Position numbers and translations under genes: made by a program. The notes below the pieces were generated by a model that had not been told where the DNA came from, did not search any database, and worked only from the letters and a program-made list of their open reading frames with translations. This document shows, one piece after another, positions 13,830-26,019 of a stretch of 64,000 bases of DNA; positions within the stretch are counted from its first letter, which is position 1, and each line of letters opens with the position of its first letter. Source of the stretch: Himantopus leucocephalus (lineage: Eukaryota; Chordata; Aves; Charadriiformes; Recurvirostridae); the NCBI GenBank assembly GCA_003993805.1, contig RSEF01000003.1, positions 104,108,757-104,172,756 on the forward strand, written 5' to 3'.

Positions 13830-14480
13830 CTTTCAGCCCACCCACCTGGAATTCCTGAAAGAGCTACCAGTATTTTATGCTGAAAGTCCCTTTTACAGAG
13901 ATCATTATAACTTACATATTAATGAACTAATTTGCTAGAATTATTCTGCACAGTAAGTCATACCACAGCTAACAGTCATATCAAAAGGGCTAACTTTTGT
14001 GTCTCTGATTATTTTGCAAAATCCTTAATCTTTGCCTGACAGGTTCACTGTAATTTTGCTTCTCCAGGGAAACCTTTATCTCCCGTACAAGTTCAGACTC
14101 CCCATTTTCATTATCTGTACAATGTGTTGACATACGATATAACTAGCAACCGCACAGAATAGTAACACTGAATGGCGGGAGAACGTCTCCCTGTTTATAT
14201 TACATGAAGGTTGATTTGATGGGATGCAGCAATTGCCTCTGAGAGCAGACATGAGAGCAGCCTGACTCTTTCAAGTTGACACTTTGCAAATACCATGCAG
14301 GGCTTGCCACGGCTGCATGCTTTGTATCAATTGCGCCAGGAGATACAGTAAATGTCACTCCCCAAAGCTGCACATTACTAAATTAGTCCTAGTGTCAATT
14401 GTTATCTGGCAGCGGTCAGTTGCCAAGCCCGCACTGTATTTTCAAGGGCTCGCTGTTTTACAATGAAAAAGCACAGGCCC
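13830..14480. promoter_or_regulatory. Candidate conserved noncoding element cluster
   Basis: This is a repeat-free, compositionally balanced stretch carrying many TAAT/ATTA cores: ATTAATGAACTAATTTG near 13918-13935 and AAATTAGTCC near 14379. It also has CAATTG E-box-like words near 14327 and 14397 and a preserved group of CpGs. A 96-codon plus-strand frame (14463-14753) starts at its right edge, and a 136-codon minus frame (14597-15007) overlaps that frame; neither is recognisable. Regulatory function is inference. Confidence 0.25.
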
Positions 14481-16074
14481 GAGAGGGCTGAAGAACTACA
14501 GATGCCGGCGGCTGGAACATGTGAGGATTGCCAAGCGGCACTATTTCCTTTGGTGCTGCCTAATAAGGCAACTCGTGTCATTCCCTGGGTGCTTGCTTAC
14601 AAACAGAGGACCAAATTTGTCCCTCTGTTGTACTCTTCTATAAGCACCATTGAGTGTAACCAGTGGCAGAACCTGGTCCGAAGGGCACAACTGCAAAAGC
14701 AAATACAGCGTGACACAGCCCAGACAGAAGACATATTTCTCCTGATGGAGTGAACGCTGTGAAGTGCTAAAGCCCCACCTCTGTTGTCTGAAGAACAAAG
14801 TGTGTTACGGCTTAGGGGTTTTTTATTCTTCTGCACTTCAGCTGTTGCAGAAAATAAACTTGTCTGGGAGCCATGCACAAAAGCCCACCTGATTTCACAT
14901 TTCATATATACAATATTGTTTGAAGGAGATGATGGAAAAAAAGTCACTGGCCATGTTTGAATGCTGTTTTCATAACATTTCCTTTCTGAGCACACAAAAC
15001 AGTCCATAAGACAAGGAAAAAAGAATACTGCTTCAAATGACTTGTCTTACTAGCGAATATTTCTTAGTTTATATTTTAAAATTAAATCAAAGTTACTTCT
15101 CGTTTATTTCTCTGCGTGTTGAGTCCTAATCTTCCTCACCACATCTTCATTTTCCCACATTATAGTTAGCTATGGCTTCAACTTAACAACTGAAGTTATA
15201 CAGCTGACTTACAAGACGCATTCAGAACATTTGCCCTAATGCCTTGTCTTCACTGAACACTTTTACAAGAATGTAGAAATAGTCATAGACTCAGACTCAG
15301 GTCCCTCTCCTTCAGCATGGTGTAAAATACATCTTGTAGGCCAGCATAGGATAATCTTTTTCCTACATTAGGTCTCAATCTGTCTTTTTACTTACCATTA
15401 GGATTAAGTCCTCAAATTGTGAAGTTTGGAGATTTGTAAACACATATTCAAAATGTATCTTTAACACTGGGGGTGGGGAGCTGTCTTGCCTTTTCTGTAA
15501 AAGCCCTAGCCTTGGCAAAGAATCTTAGACAGGACTTAGCAGCCAGCTACGAAATCACAGATGTACAATTTCACCCTCTCTGATTTAGACAGAAGATAAC
15601 GGGTCTTTGAAATTCAAAGCCTCTCTATTGCCACTGACCCTGTTCTGATCTGCTCTCCCAGTTTCTCCACTCCCATATATCCTTAACATCTGTTTCACAC
15701 AGTAGAGCTGTTGTTAGCAATGTGCACAGATCTTCATGCTCAGATCTGGCTTGTTGGTCTGGACCTCGTATGATGGCAAAGCAGACCTCGACTGTAATTC
15801 ATATTCACTTTCCTGTTGTAGCAGAGAGGATCAAATGGCTGGACAAGGAACAGATTTACTGGACTGGAGAGAGGACAATGAGGTTGCGACCTCAAGTGTA
15901 CTTAGCAGATAATAGGGGAGCAGCCTCAGAGCAGCACATTCCCACCTTCTACCTGGATACAGCAGGCAGCTGGCTGTAGAGTCCTGAAATGGTGGTCTTT
16001 TGGAGGGGCCTTCTTTGTTTGCTTGGTGTCTCACTAGCAAAGATGATGAAGACATATGAATCCTGTTCCTCTCT

Positions 16075-16160
16075 TACCTGGTGTAAATCTGAGTTTACTG
16101 ATGCCAAATGAGGTACTCTGAATATACATCAGTGTGACTGAGTCAAACTTGGCCTTAGTT
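16075..16160. repeat. Possible ancient amniote dyad repeat
   Basis: The segment begins TGGTGTAAATCTGAG and ends CATCAGTGTGACTGAGTC followed by AACTTGGCC. This layout (TGGTGTAAATC..., TTTACACCAGTGT..., ...TCTGGCC) is common in old sauropsid interspersed repeats with internal dyad symmetry. The match is short and diverged, so the family assignment is tentative. Confidence 0.35.
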
Positions 16161-16648
16161 TTTTTATTACAATGAAAGGAAAATGTCCTGCAGGTAGGTA
16201 ACATTTTTTTCAAGTGTTATAAAACAGCTCATAAAATATCCTACCTAAACAGTAATATCTTTTGAGATGTTTATGTAGAATAGAGAACCTTTTGTAGAAT
16301 AAAACGTCAGAGTGTTACAAATCTTCAGAGACACCCACTGCCTTCTTTCTGGAACTGTTCCTTCTGCCTTATCTCAGCGCTAGGATTTGTGACTGATACT
16401 TGCTAGGGTGCCAAATCTATCATGGGGATACCCTTGTCAGGGAGAAGAGATGAAATTAGTGGTATTACCAGAACTTGTGCCAAGATACGAATGTCCTAAA
16501 CGAAGGGATATTTAAAGAGGTAGTATAGACAGGCAAATGGCTTGGTTTAACTACAGCACCATTTGCTTTCTCTCAAGACACTTTCTATATATATATTTTC
16601 AACTAACAATACTTTAAAACACTACAAAGTCTCATTTTCTTTTGCAAC

Positions 16649-16705
16649 TTAATTTCATTGTAAATAGGCTGAAGGAAATAATTTAATTATAAATAGGCTG
16701 AAGGA
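16649..16705. repeat. 29-bp-period tandem duplication
   Basis: A 16-bp exact core TAAATAGGCTGAAGGA occurs at 16661-16676 and again at 16690-16705, with related TTAATTT/TTTAATT sequence before each. This is a local slippage duplication. Confidence 0.85.
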
Positions 16706-17484
16706 CATCTGTCCCACAAGCACCTAGTGACTTAACTTCCTCAAGTTGTCAGGTTTTTCACAGCTCTTATTGTATGCAAATATGGAAGGGAGTGACAGGC
16801 TTTACCTAATTCTTGGTGAAATAAGGGAATCTTTTAATAGGCAAATGTTATTCCTACTCTATTATTCCTTCTCACTGATCACTCTTTTAAGAGAGTAGCA
16901 TAGGCCTTTTATTATGGCACAGAGATAGGATGGAGAGGCTAATCCCACACCAAATTTCTGCAATTTTATTGGCAAATTCAATAGCATACCCTTTTCCTCG
17001 TATTCCTCCAAGAAATATAACAAATAAACCTTTAGAAGCAAAAAAATATTTTTCGCTTATTTCGAACTACTTAGCTCACCTGGGCCTTCAAAATCTCAAT
17101 TAATTTCTCACAGATACAGGTTTTCAGAAAGTTTCACCATATCTGCATGGAGACACAGACTGAACTTCCAGGATAGTATTTTTTGAAACTGAATCTCAGC
17201 ACAAAGGGACAGGAGAGGACAAATCCAGCTTCTGGTATGAGGCCAGTCCTGATCCCATTAATTTCACCCCAGAAATGTGAAAATATGTTATAAGCCTTTA
17301 GGACCTCACAAAGGCTCAGAGATCTGGAAAGAAGATTACAAATTGCATTTCAGTGAGTTTGTCTTGCACTTAACCTAAACCTTCAGAAAACTTGCTTCGT
17401 AATTAACATTTGCTTAATAGGATCTTTTAGTAAAGGATTTCAAAACAAAATTTGCAATTCTTAAAATATTCAGATTCATATCAT

Positions 17485-17655
17485 CCCTGTGAGATGACAC
17501 CAGTCTAACTTTGTGGATGAGGAAAAAGTTGTGAACACAGGGGTTAAATACTCACACCAGGTCAGAAACTAGGACTTAGTGGTAGAGCTATAATATAAAC
17601 CAGACCTCTCAACAGCCAGCACTTCGCTTTAGCCACATGTTCACTATTACTTGTA
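17485..17655 (-). mobile_element. MIR-like ancient tRNA-derived SINE relic
   Basis: On the plus strand the order is TTGTGGATGAGGAAAAAG, then GGGGTTAAATACTCACACCAGGTCAG, ACTTAGTGGTAGAGCTATAATATAAACC and CTTTAGCCACATGTTCACT. It follows the reverse complement of MIR: GATGAGGAAACTGAGG, AGGTTAAGTAACTTGCCCAAGGTCA, AAGTGGCAGAGCTGGGATTCGAACC, then ...CCACTACACCAC. Block order and spacing are well kept. The family call is from memory. Confidence 0.6.
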
Positions 17656-18999
17656 CTGGGCAGCCAAAATAGCAGGTGATGTTTCTCACTGCTTAATTGG
17701 GCAGTCACAGCCTGTGGCAGGGAGTAAAGCAGAACTCTTCTTAGTGGGCCAGATTCCCTCTTTAGCCAGTTTAAAGCCATTTACTTCTATGAAGTTATTC
17801 TTAATTTGTCCTGATGCAGCTAATAGAAGAATCAGACACAGTTAGGGCAAGGATATTTCAAATAAACTTTTAAAGTCATTATAAACCATCTTTACATCTC
17901 ATATATAGGGATTTAGTGACTTCAAGAGATAAGCAGGGGTCGCCATTTCTGTTTGGGTTTTTGGCAAAATGTCAGACTTCTTGGTTTGCTTCTTCAGCTA
18001 CACAACTTCAATCACACCCAGTTTGACTTTTCAATTCTCAGCCAATAGTGATACAAAGTTTTTTACACTTTCCCAGTTTCCCTGCTGACTTTAGTATTAA
18101 ACTAACAAAATAATATCCCATTTCCCTTTTCAATTATTCTTGTCCTCCCTAGCGCTATGAAAGAATACAACACACAAACCCAGGCTCAGCATTACAAATC
18201 TACATACTATTTAGGAATACACACTAAACCAACATGCCAAAATACACATACAGTAGGAACAGGGAGCAAAGCAACTCCTGAAATGCCAAAACACACAGAG
18301 CAGCATGCCATTCATAAGTCACCCATCATTGCCAACATGCATGTACAAGCATGCAGGAAACTAGTGCTCCTCATCAGCAATAGTGCTTTGCTACCAAATT
18401 ATTGCACAGATCTGTGGTGAGAACGTGTACTGAAACAGGCATGTTTCTCCCATAAGAAGCCTACATACACATTCTGAGTGTATAATAAGACTACTTCTGT
18501 GAACATGCAGTTTGGGTTCTTTTAACGACGTTTCAGGGTGCAGACACTGATGCAGTGGTCAGTAACAGAAAGCCCCACGTGATGATAGAAAATATGATAT
18601 TATTCAATTTGGATGTCTCCATAACATCAAGAAAAAATAAGATTCACAAATTCTAGTGCTTCTTCCCATTCAGTTTTGGGAGATGCGAGGATATTCAGCA
18701 TCTTCATCATGTAGTAAATCCTGCTTTCTTCTCCAATACATCTCTTTTTTATTTATTTTCCTGGTGGCTCACAGCGTAAGTGGCAATCTAACCCTTGAGA
18801 TACTAGCTATCTAATCCAGTACTTCCATGATTTGTCACCTAGGTCAGATCAACACAGTCAACTCCAACGAATGTTACCTAAACCCATTAAATAAATAAAC
18901 TCAAAAAACGGTATCTTAGCTTGAGCTCTCTAAAACCTACCCTAAAAATGACACAGGTCTGTCTGCAGCCCTGGATTTTTTGGGCTAGCTAAAGTACAT

Positions 19000-19099
19000 N
19001 NNNNNNNNNNNNNNNNNNNNNNNNNNNNNNNNNNNNNNNNNNNNNNNNNNNNNNNNNNNNNNNNNNNNNNNNNNNNNNNNNNNNNNNNNNNNNNNNNNN
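19000..19099. other. Assembly gap (100 N)
   Basis: Exactly 100 N, the usual placeholder for a gap of unknown length. The right flank is a GC-richer repetitive segment, consistent with the assembly breaking in a repeat. Confidence 0.99.
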
Positions 19100-19200
19100 G
19101 CTCCGTCCTGTGGTGGGGCTGTTGAAGCCAGTTGGAACCAGCTGGAACCAGCTGAAACCGGCTGTGTCCAGTATGGGGCAGCCCTGATCTCTCCCCACAC
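19100..19200 (-). repeat. GGAACCAGCT decamer repeat, possibly CR1 5' region
   Basis: Right next to the gap, decamers of the type CAGTTGGAAC / CAGCTGGAAC / CAGCTGAAAC repeat three to four times at about 19128-19160, followed by CGGCTGTGTCCAGTATGGGGCAGCCC. On the minus strand this reads GGTTCCAGCTGGTTCC, a pattern I associate with the GC-rich 5' regions of avian CR1 elements. The tandem structure is directly visible; the CR1 link is tentative. It could be the left remnant of an element lost in the gap. Confidence 0.35.
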
Positions 19201-22200
19201 AGACTCCTGCAGTCCAAACTGCACAGAAATGCAGCCTTTTCAAAATAAGAATGATCTGTCCTTCAGTGATTTAAGGACTTAAAATAGATGGCTCGACACC
19301 ACTGCTTTTTGTCAACTCCATTTTCTCCTTTTGCTTGTAGATATGTGTGTGCGCATTTTTATAGTATTAAAGCTGATATTCATTTTATTTATTCCTACTA
19401 GCAATTGTTTTCACTGCACTGCTCAACTAGAATTGCGTCCTAATTCAGCAAAATGTAACTACTCCAGAATGGCAGATAAGTGTATGTGTTTAAGTACACA
19501 CAAAAATCCCACCAAAGCCATAATGTAGAGCCCTGTGTCCAGATACTGGTCTGATCTGGGACACTAGCAGCATTAGATAATAATCCTATTACTGACTGAA
19601 ACAGAACATAAAGAGGTCTTTTGACCAGGTGGCTTATGCATCTAAGTTTTCTTCTTTAGACAGAGTTTTAGAATGTCTCAAGAAGCAAATCTTCCTCATT
19701 TTGTTCAAGAATGAAATTCTGTTGGCATCCAAGGATATAACACCACACTCAACTTTACACAATGCAGAGTTAATACCATATGAAAAAAAAGACTGCTACG
19801 AAGAGCTATAATTTTATTCTTATCACTGCCATTAAGGCAGGCAAACTGGATCTCAATGTGCTCATCAAGGGGCCACTTTAATTATTAGACCTATAACCTT
19901 TGAGCAGGAAAGAAGGTAACAGAGCAGCTTTGATTTGTGAAGATCCAAACCACACAATGGCATTTAGCATGGTCATTACTGCAGGCAGACCTGCAGTGCC
20001 TGAAATGACTTTCTACTAGACCAACAGTGAAGGGAAACTATGAGCCATCTAAGCTTGAAGGAGTTGCATAGAAAATGAGCAAATCAAGGAGAAATGAGAT
20101 CAGCAATGATGTATATTGTCTCTTTGGTGCAAATGGTTACTCCTATTATCATTCATGGGAGATGCACAAGTACATACAACCATGAATGAAGGTGCACAAG
20201 GTTTCTGGGCCTCATTCTTCAGAAGCTCTTAAATTGTGCTGAGTTGAAAATTTACTGCAGGGAGACGAAAGAGACCATAGGCCTCTCCTAGTAGCACAAC
20301 CACCTAGGTCATATATATTCCCTGAGATTTCCTCTGCAGCTCCAGAGTCATTGCTGCATTACTACTTAATCATGAAACACCTGTTTCCCTTTGCATTGAT
20401 GTGGCAGGCTGTGAACTGTGGAGAATCGAGGACAAAAATAAGATTTACCTGGTTAAAGTAGTTGTACATATTGCAAGTTTTTTAAAGTATACCACTTCTT
20501 GTCCTAAAGAGGGCATCCAAAATAAACTTGAGAATTTGTACTGCAAAGTATTTCTCACTGTTTTGATAACAAAGGGAGCACAAGGAGACTAGCTCTGTTG
20601 TAGATCCATATGTTTAGTCAGATTAATATCAGAATTTAAAATTATCAAATGTGTCTCTTATGAGACTAAGGGCTCTTAACACTTCAGATACCAGCTCTGA
20701 GCTGTAATCATTTATGTTTTACTGTCATTAAAAAAGTTAGAGCTATGTTATTTTTATAATGTGAAACAAATTTTTATCCTTCAATTGTCTTCATACTTAA
20801 GAATAACTATAGGGTTTTTTTTTTAATTTTCAAATGCCCAGAGAAAATGATGATCCAGAAGAGGCCAAGCAAGATAAAAATCTAATTTTAAAGGTGATTT
20901 GGGAACATTATATTACTGAAAACAGGAATGATTAGTTATTGAACAAGTGTTAGCTACTGAACAAGAATGAAATCTGCTAAGCAAGACCAGTGGTATGGAA
21001 GGGAAAATAAATATAAAGGGAACAATGGCACAAAGAAAGAGTACAAAGTAGAGGGGGCAATAAAAAAGGGTAGCTTAATAGCGGTCTTGTAACGCGTTCC
21101 TCTCCAACCATTTCTGTCTGTGGTTTTGCATACATTTGTTTAGGCTTCAGTCCCACAGATAGGTGTGAGAATAAAAGTTGACTCATGATCAGCTCAACAG
21201 GAATGCATTTATGTTTACACCTCATTATAGCTTCAGGATCTGAAGAAGTGGGAGTGACCTACTTCTTACTGTTTGTAAATAGTTGAGGTTTGTGAGTGGT
21301 AAGACTCAAAGGGAAAATGTATGTTTAGATGGGTGGCAAGAATCTAGAGTCAGAAGAGCTAATGTAGCTATTGAAATTGTAGCAAACTGCTTCTTCAGAG
21401 CCTTATCTAATCTCTAGGGCTTAATACAGCACATATTATATTCTGCCTGTAATTGTCTTGGATTGTGTTTAGAAGCAATTGCCTTCAAAGACTGGAGTTT
21501 TGGTCAAATAAGTAGCATAATTTTAGGGACCTAATAACCTACAGTACTTTTACCCATGTTTTAAAATGTACAGAGCACCTGCAATTACCACCAAAGTCAG
21601 AAGATTCAGCATTTGGAGATTCAACACCATATCAAACTGATTCAATCTTAAGAAATAAGCTGCTATGGGCAAAACCCAGGAATGTACTTCTTTGTGTAGG
21701 CAACAAAAGTCACATTCAGCTGGGGAAAATCTTCAGTGGGTTATCTATATTCCAGTATGTTTTGAACCTTCTGTGTGCTTGGGAAAGGAGTTAGCAGTAT
21801 ACTGTGCCTGCATAACATGTTGCTGAACACTGGAAATGAAATGCAGAAGCTATGTCTTGTCCAAAAATCCTAACATCCCATGTATCAGCTGTCCCATTTA
21901 CACTTTTCCTGTATTCTGCCAGAGCTGGGAAAACAGTCCCTCCTTGTCGTGTTGTCTCACCACCTCCAAGATGTTCAACTCAGCAGGCAGGTGATGTAGA
22001 GGAGAGACTGAAGAGAGTGGGAGACCAAGCATATGTTGACACTGTGCGTAGCTATACATCTGACACATTCCCTCTCAGAATTTCTCCATTTCTCCACGTT
22101 CTTTCCTGGGCTTGTAAAACTCCACACTGCTTCAACATAGGGAAGTGCAGATGAGAAACACAATCATACCTCCAGCTTCAGAGCCTTCAGGGAAAGTACT

Positions 22201-22412
22201 AGTCTAGTGAAAGGGAATTCATTAGGTGGAATCCTCCTCTGGACTCTTACATGTACTTGCCTGCAGACAGGCTTTTGTCTTCAGGACTGATCAAAAGCAG
22301 ATATTTTTAGCACAGAAGCTAAGAAATGCACTTGGAAACAAGTAACAAAGTTTATACTTTTGCCATCAAATTTGCACTGGAAATAATCCCTCTTGAAGTG
22401 CTGTGCCACCAC
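19201..22412. other. Gene-less unique sequence
   Basis: Ordinary AT-rich unique DNA. Open frames of 60-100 codons on both strands (for example 21852-22154 plus) are unremarkable and have no recognised domain. No repeat family is recognised. Confidence 0.6.
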
Positions 22413-22413
22413 N
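22413..22413. other. Single-N contig join
   Basis: One N interrupts the sequence directly after GTGCCACCAC. The same GTGCCACCA word precedes the next single-N at 22751 and recurs at 22938-22945, which suggests these joins share a contig-end k-mer. Confidence 0.9.
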
Positions 22414-22533
22414 AGATAGGTTTAACTTCAGGAAATCAGCATCTTCCTGAGATTTTACACATTATTTCCCTTAACAGTAAGTATTGAGTTGTCTTGTCAA
22501 GGGAACCTAAGAGTGGAAGATCCTTCTGTTTAT

Positions 22534-22945
22534 ACTTCAAAATAATCAAATTTACAGAGACAAGGTTGCACTTTATTGCAAGGCAGCATTCTTAGGTTTG
22601 AAGCTAAGAAAATCTTTCCTAGATGGGACGTTATGTTTCGTATCCCCTTACAAAAGTCAAATCCATCCCATACCCTACCACACAGTCTTCTTCACACCCA
22701 CACGGATATGTGACATGTACCCACACTGACTCAGCTTAGCAGTGCCACCANACTTCAAAATAATCAAATTTACAGAGACATTGCAAGGCAGCATTCTTAT
22801 GTTTGAAGCTAAGAAAATCTTTCCTAGATGGGACTTATGTTTGGTATCCCCTTACAAAAGTCAAATCCGTCCACACATAGTCTTCTTCACACCCACACGG
22901 GTATGTGACATGTACCCACACTGACTCAGCTTAGCAGTGCCACCA
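22534..22945. repeat. ~200-bp tandem duplication across a single-N join
   Basis: Copy 1 (22534-22750, 217 bp) and copy 2 (22752-22945, 194 bp) both start ACTTCAAAATAATC and both end TTAGCAGTGCCACCA, and they meet exactly at the single N at 22751. They differ by indels of about 13, 1 and 9 bases and a few substitutions. The 13-base difference lies between two TTGCA words, as expected for a slippage deletion. Copies abutting exactly at an N are most simply two overlapping contig ends, possibly two alleles, that were placed side by side. A real duplication is the alternative. Confidence 0.85.
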
Positions 22946-24163
22946 CACACCTTTTTACCTCCTTCAATTTCTACATTTTTAACATCTTTTGCACCTTCGC
23001 TGACTTTGCAAAACACTGAAATAACTTTAATGTGGGGATTTAGTGTGCATTCTCACAAGATTCAACTACAATGCGTGGCATTTCCCCCAGACCCGGATAC
23101 AAAGGAAGCAACCAAAATAACTAATATGGAAGAAATTTTATTTATGTAGCAGAATTGTGTAAACTTGACTGAACTTCTATCTAATGAAAATGTTTCTAAA
23201 CTCATGCTTGTCTTTTTGTTATCCCTTTCAGCTGTATCATTGGCACCTTTACTCTGGACAGATTTAACCTGTTCATTTAGATTTCTGTGAAACTTTAAAT
23301 GCTACCCCAAAGTTGAGAGTGGTGTATCACAGGAGTCCATGTGAGTTTTTCCATTAATCTTTTGTTTAGAGCAGATTCCTTATAAGACCTGATGCCCTCC
23401 ATGGTTCCTGTCTGATGAGTATTTGTACCCTGACATTTTAACTCACCAATTACGTGTCCTACCATTTATATTTTGTATCAGTAGTGGGAAAGGTGCAAAT
23501 TTTCAAAGGTGCATGAGGTCTTATATCTTACTCTGTTTAATGAAGCTGGCAGTTCCTATTTATATCACCTCATCTAGTTGAAGTGACCAAGTGCATGTTA
23601 CACTGACTTCAAGGATAAGGAAATTACCTCATTTGAATGTATGTCAGCTGTGTTTCCTGATCTCTGAGGAAATACTGGAGAAAACATAAATATGCCTGCA
23701 GTGTCTGATTTCGGCCATGATCTGCTCTCTCTGTTTTAGATTTCTATATTTCAGTTGAATTCACACAGCATTAACCATATGTGAGGAGTGCATTATGTAA
23801 GGATTTAGGTGTTGCTTATCCTTCTTTTTTTTTTAGCAGTACAGTAATCCAATATTTTATATCACTAGAGTTTCTCTGCCTTCATTGTGATTGTTCCAAA
23901 TTCATGCAGATGTGGAAAGCCGAATAATTGGTCAGTGCCTGTATTGACATTTGTGTCTCAGAACACAGACTCAGCATTCTGTTAACCTACAAAACACATC
24001 CAACTATTATTGTTATTAAGCACCCTGTCTTTACCAGTGCGTCCTAATGCCTGTCTGTTCAAAACAATAAAATTTCTCAATTCACCAGAGTTCAGTAGTC
24101 AGCCTACCAATACATACAGATGAGACAGTATGAGAAAAAATAAGTTTCAGGTTAAAAAAAAAA
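22946..24163. other. Gene-less unique sequence
   Basis: I see nothing recognisable beyond short open frames. There is a T10 run followed by AGCAG at 23825-23839. Confidence 0.6.
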
Positions 24164-24282
24164 TTCCTCCTTCTGACACTGTGGGTCTCAATTCCACTAT
24201 GTTGCTGCCATACATGCAAAAGNTTCCTCCTTCTGACACTGTGGGTCCCAATTCCACTATGTTGCTGCCATAGATGCAAAAG
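24164..24282. repeat. 59-bp tandem duplication across a single-N join
   Basis: Copy 1 (24164-24222) and copy 2 (24224-24282) both start TTCCTCCTTCTGACACTG and end ATGCAAAAG, flanking the single N at 24223. They differ at two positions (T/C at 24188 versus 24248, and C/G in TACATG versus TAGATG). This looks like an uncollapsed contig overlap or a heterozygous site, not biology. Confidence 0.85.
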
Positions 24283-25945
24283 AACAACTGCTCCTGGCAT
24301 GATTCTCTGAAAGCTGATGAACAACACAGGACTTCCAGCAAACCTAAAATCATGTCCCAGGACTCAAGTCATATGTCAGCAGACTGGATGGGGCAAGTGT
24401 TGAGGTGAGAATGACCCCTGTTGCTTTCATCACTCCTGGGCTGCTCAGTGATGCTTCTGTCCCAGTCAACACAAGACCAGCCCCATGTTGCATCTGCTCA
24501 AGGATGAGCTTCTTCAGCCTTGAGGTTGCACAGGAGACAGGCTGACTCAGTGAAGTCAGAGACCTGCTCTCAGTTCTTCCAAACTTCTGTCCTTCTGCTG
24601 CTCGCTCTCTGCTTAGCTGGGCAAGAGGGGAGTGGAGGCTTTCTGTCCCAGAGCCCTTCTCCAGGGCAGCTGGGCCATGCAAACTGGCATTCATTTACAC
24701 ACAGGACAGGATTATCTTTTTCAAGGATCAACAGTTAAACAGAAGCAGAATGTTGAGGTAGATCATTTTTCACCTATGACACCGTGGTAAAATATCAATC
24801 TTGTCCTGAGATATTTTCTTAAGAAAACAGGGGCAGAGATAGGAGACACCAGGGTCTCCTCATAAAGAGAAGAAAAATAGAAGGAATTAGGGCTTTATAA
24901 AATTAGACAAGTGATATGAAATCATTTCAAGATTCTTTTATCAACTCTTTTTCCCTCTTTCACAGTCCAAAATAATAATTTCATATTAATTGCTTTCATT
25001 GTATATCATGCTAGATTGAGTGCACTTAAGCAATACATTTGCAGTAAAGCAACAGTGGTCAATTAAGTCCTGAAGCAGAGCTAGCTTTATTATTATTGGG
25101 AAAATATACTCTGTGTCCATGCAAGTCTAGCCAAGTACTTCTTGAAATTCACCAGTATTTCATTTTCACTAACAAAAAAAGGAAGTGGAGGACACTTTCT
25201 GTGCATTTGAATCAAAGATGAGGGGGTTTTATTTGCTTACTTTAAATATTTTTTTATGTTAGACAGTTTAAAAAAAGCTAAAATAGAAAAGAAATATTTT
25301 AATGTTGTTTAAACAGAAGGCTTTGAAAGAAATAAAACAGCTTGTACTATTTCTTTCAAAAAGAAATTTGAAATTGTCAGGTTTTGTGCTGATTCTGAAC
25401 AAAGCCAAGTTTTGAAATCATTAAATACAGCATTCCTATGCTTGGCACTGGATTTGTAATGAATTTCTGCTTGATTCTGCTTTTGTTGCTGCTGACCACA
25501 GAGAGCTATGTTGACCTGCACCTAATCCCCTCTAGCAAATTATTCCACTGCAGTGTTTCTCCCTTTGACTTGGTAAATTCAAGTTCCTGCTCATTACTGT
25601 TCAGTTATTCTTTTGGCTGAGCATTACATAGAAATTTAGAGAACAAGACTCTTTTAATTCTTTTTTTCCCCCTTCCCAGTCAGATGGCTGCCTTAAAGCA
25701 ATACGTTTTGATGAAAAACAGGGTTGCTTTTAAGATATGAGTTTCTCTTTTTTTCCCTCCCATAATTTTTGATGGCACCTGGGGAAGGGAGGCCTGTTGC
25801 CTGCAAGAAGGAATGTTATATATGTGGTGTTTGTGAGTGAGGCAGCATCACAGGAATGGAATGTGGAAAATTGTCTTGTCTTGCTTTTCCTTTTCCCATT
25901 TACTTTTGCCTGTTTCTACAGCCTTTTCCTTCCCTCAGTTGTTTA
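24283..25945. other. Gene-less unique sequence
   Basis: A 114-codon minus-strand frame (24350-24694) and a 72-codon plus frame overlap, with no recognised domain. The rest is AT-rich unique DNA with no family-level repeat that I can name. Confidence 0.55.
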
Positions 25946-26019
25946 GTGGGGTTTGGGTGGGTTGGTTTGTTTGGTTTTTTTTTTCTTTCTTCCTTTCTTT
26001 CTTTCCTCCTTTCTTTCTG
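25946..26019. repeat. A-free G/T tract followed by pure polypyrimidine tract
   Basis: From 25946 to 26019 the plus strand contains no A. First comes a G/T-only segment (25946-25974) with runs GGGG, GGG, GGG and GG. Then comes a 44-base uninterrupted C/T segment (25975-26018) built of CTTT and CCTTT units. The G-runs fall short of a canonical four-run G-quadruplex motif, while the pyrimidine tract is triplex-prone simple sequence. Confidence 0.85.

Larger units (their letters stand above)
14481..18999. other. Gene-less unique sequence with old repeat relics
   Basis: This contains overlapping open frames on both strands at 14463-15007, without homology that I recognise, and otherwise unique AT-rich DNA. 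Recognised inserts are a dyad-type old repeat at about 16.08 kb, a 29-bp-period tandem duplication at 16.65 kb and a MIR-like relic at 17.5 kb. A short TA run lies at about 16586-16596. Confidence 0.55.
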
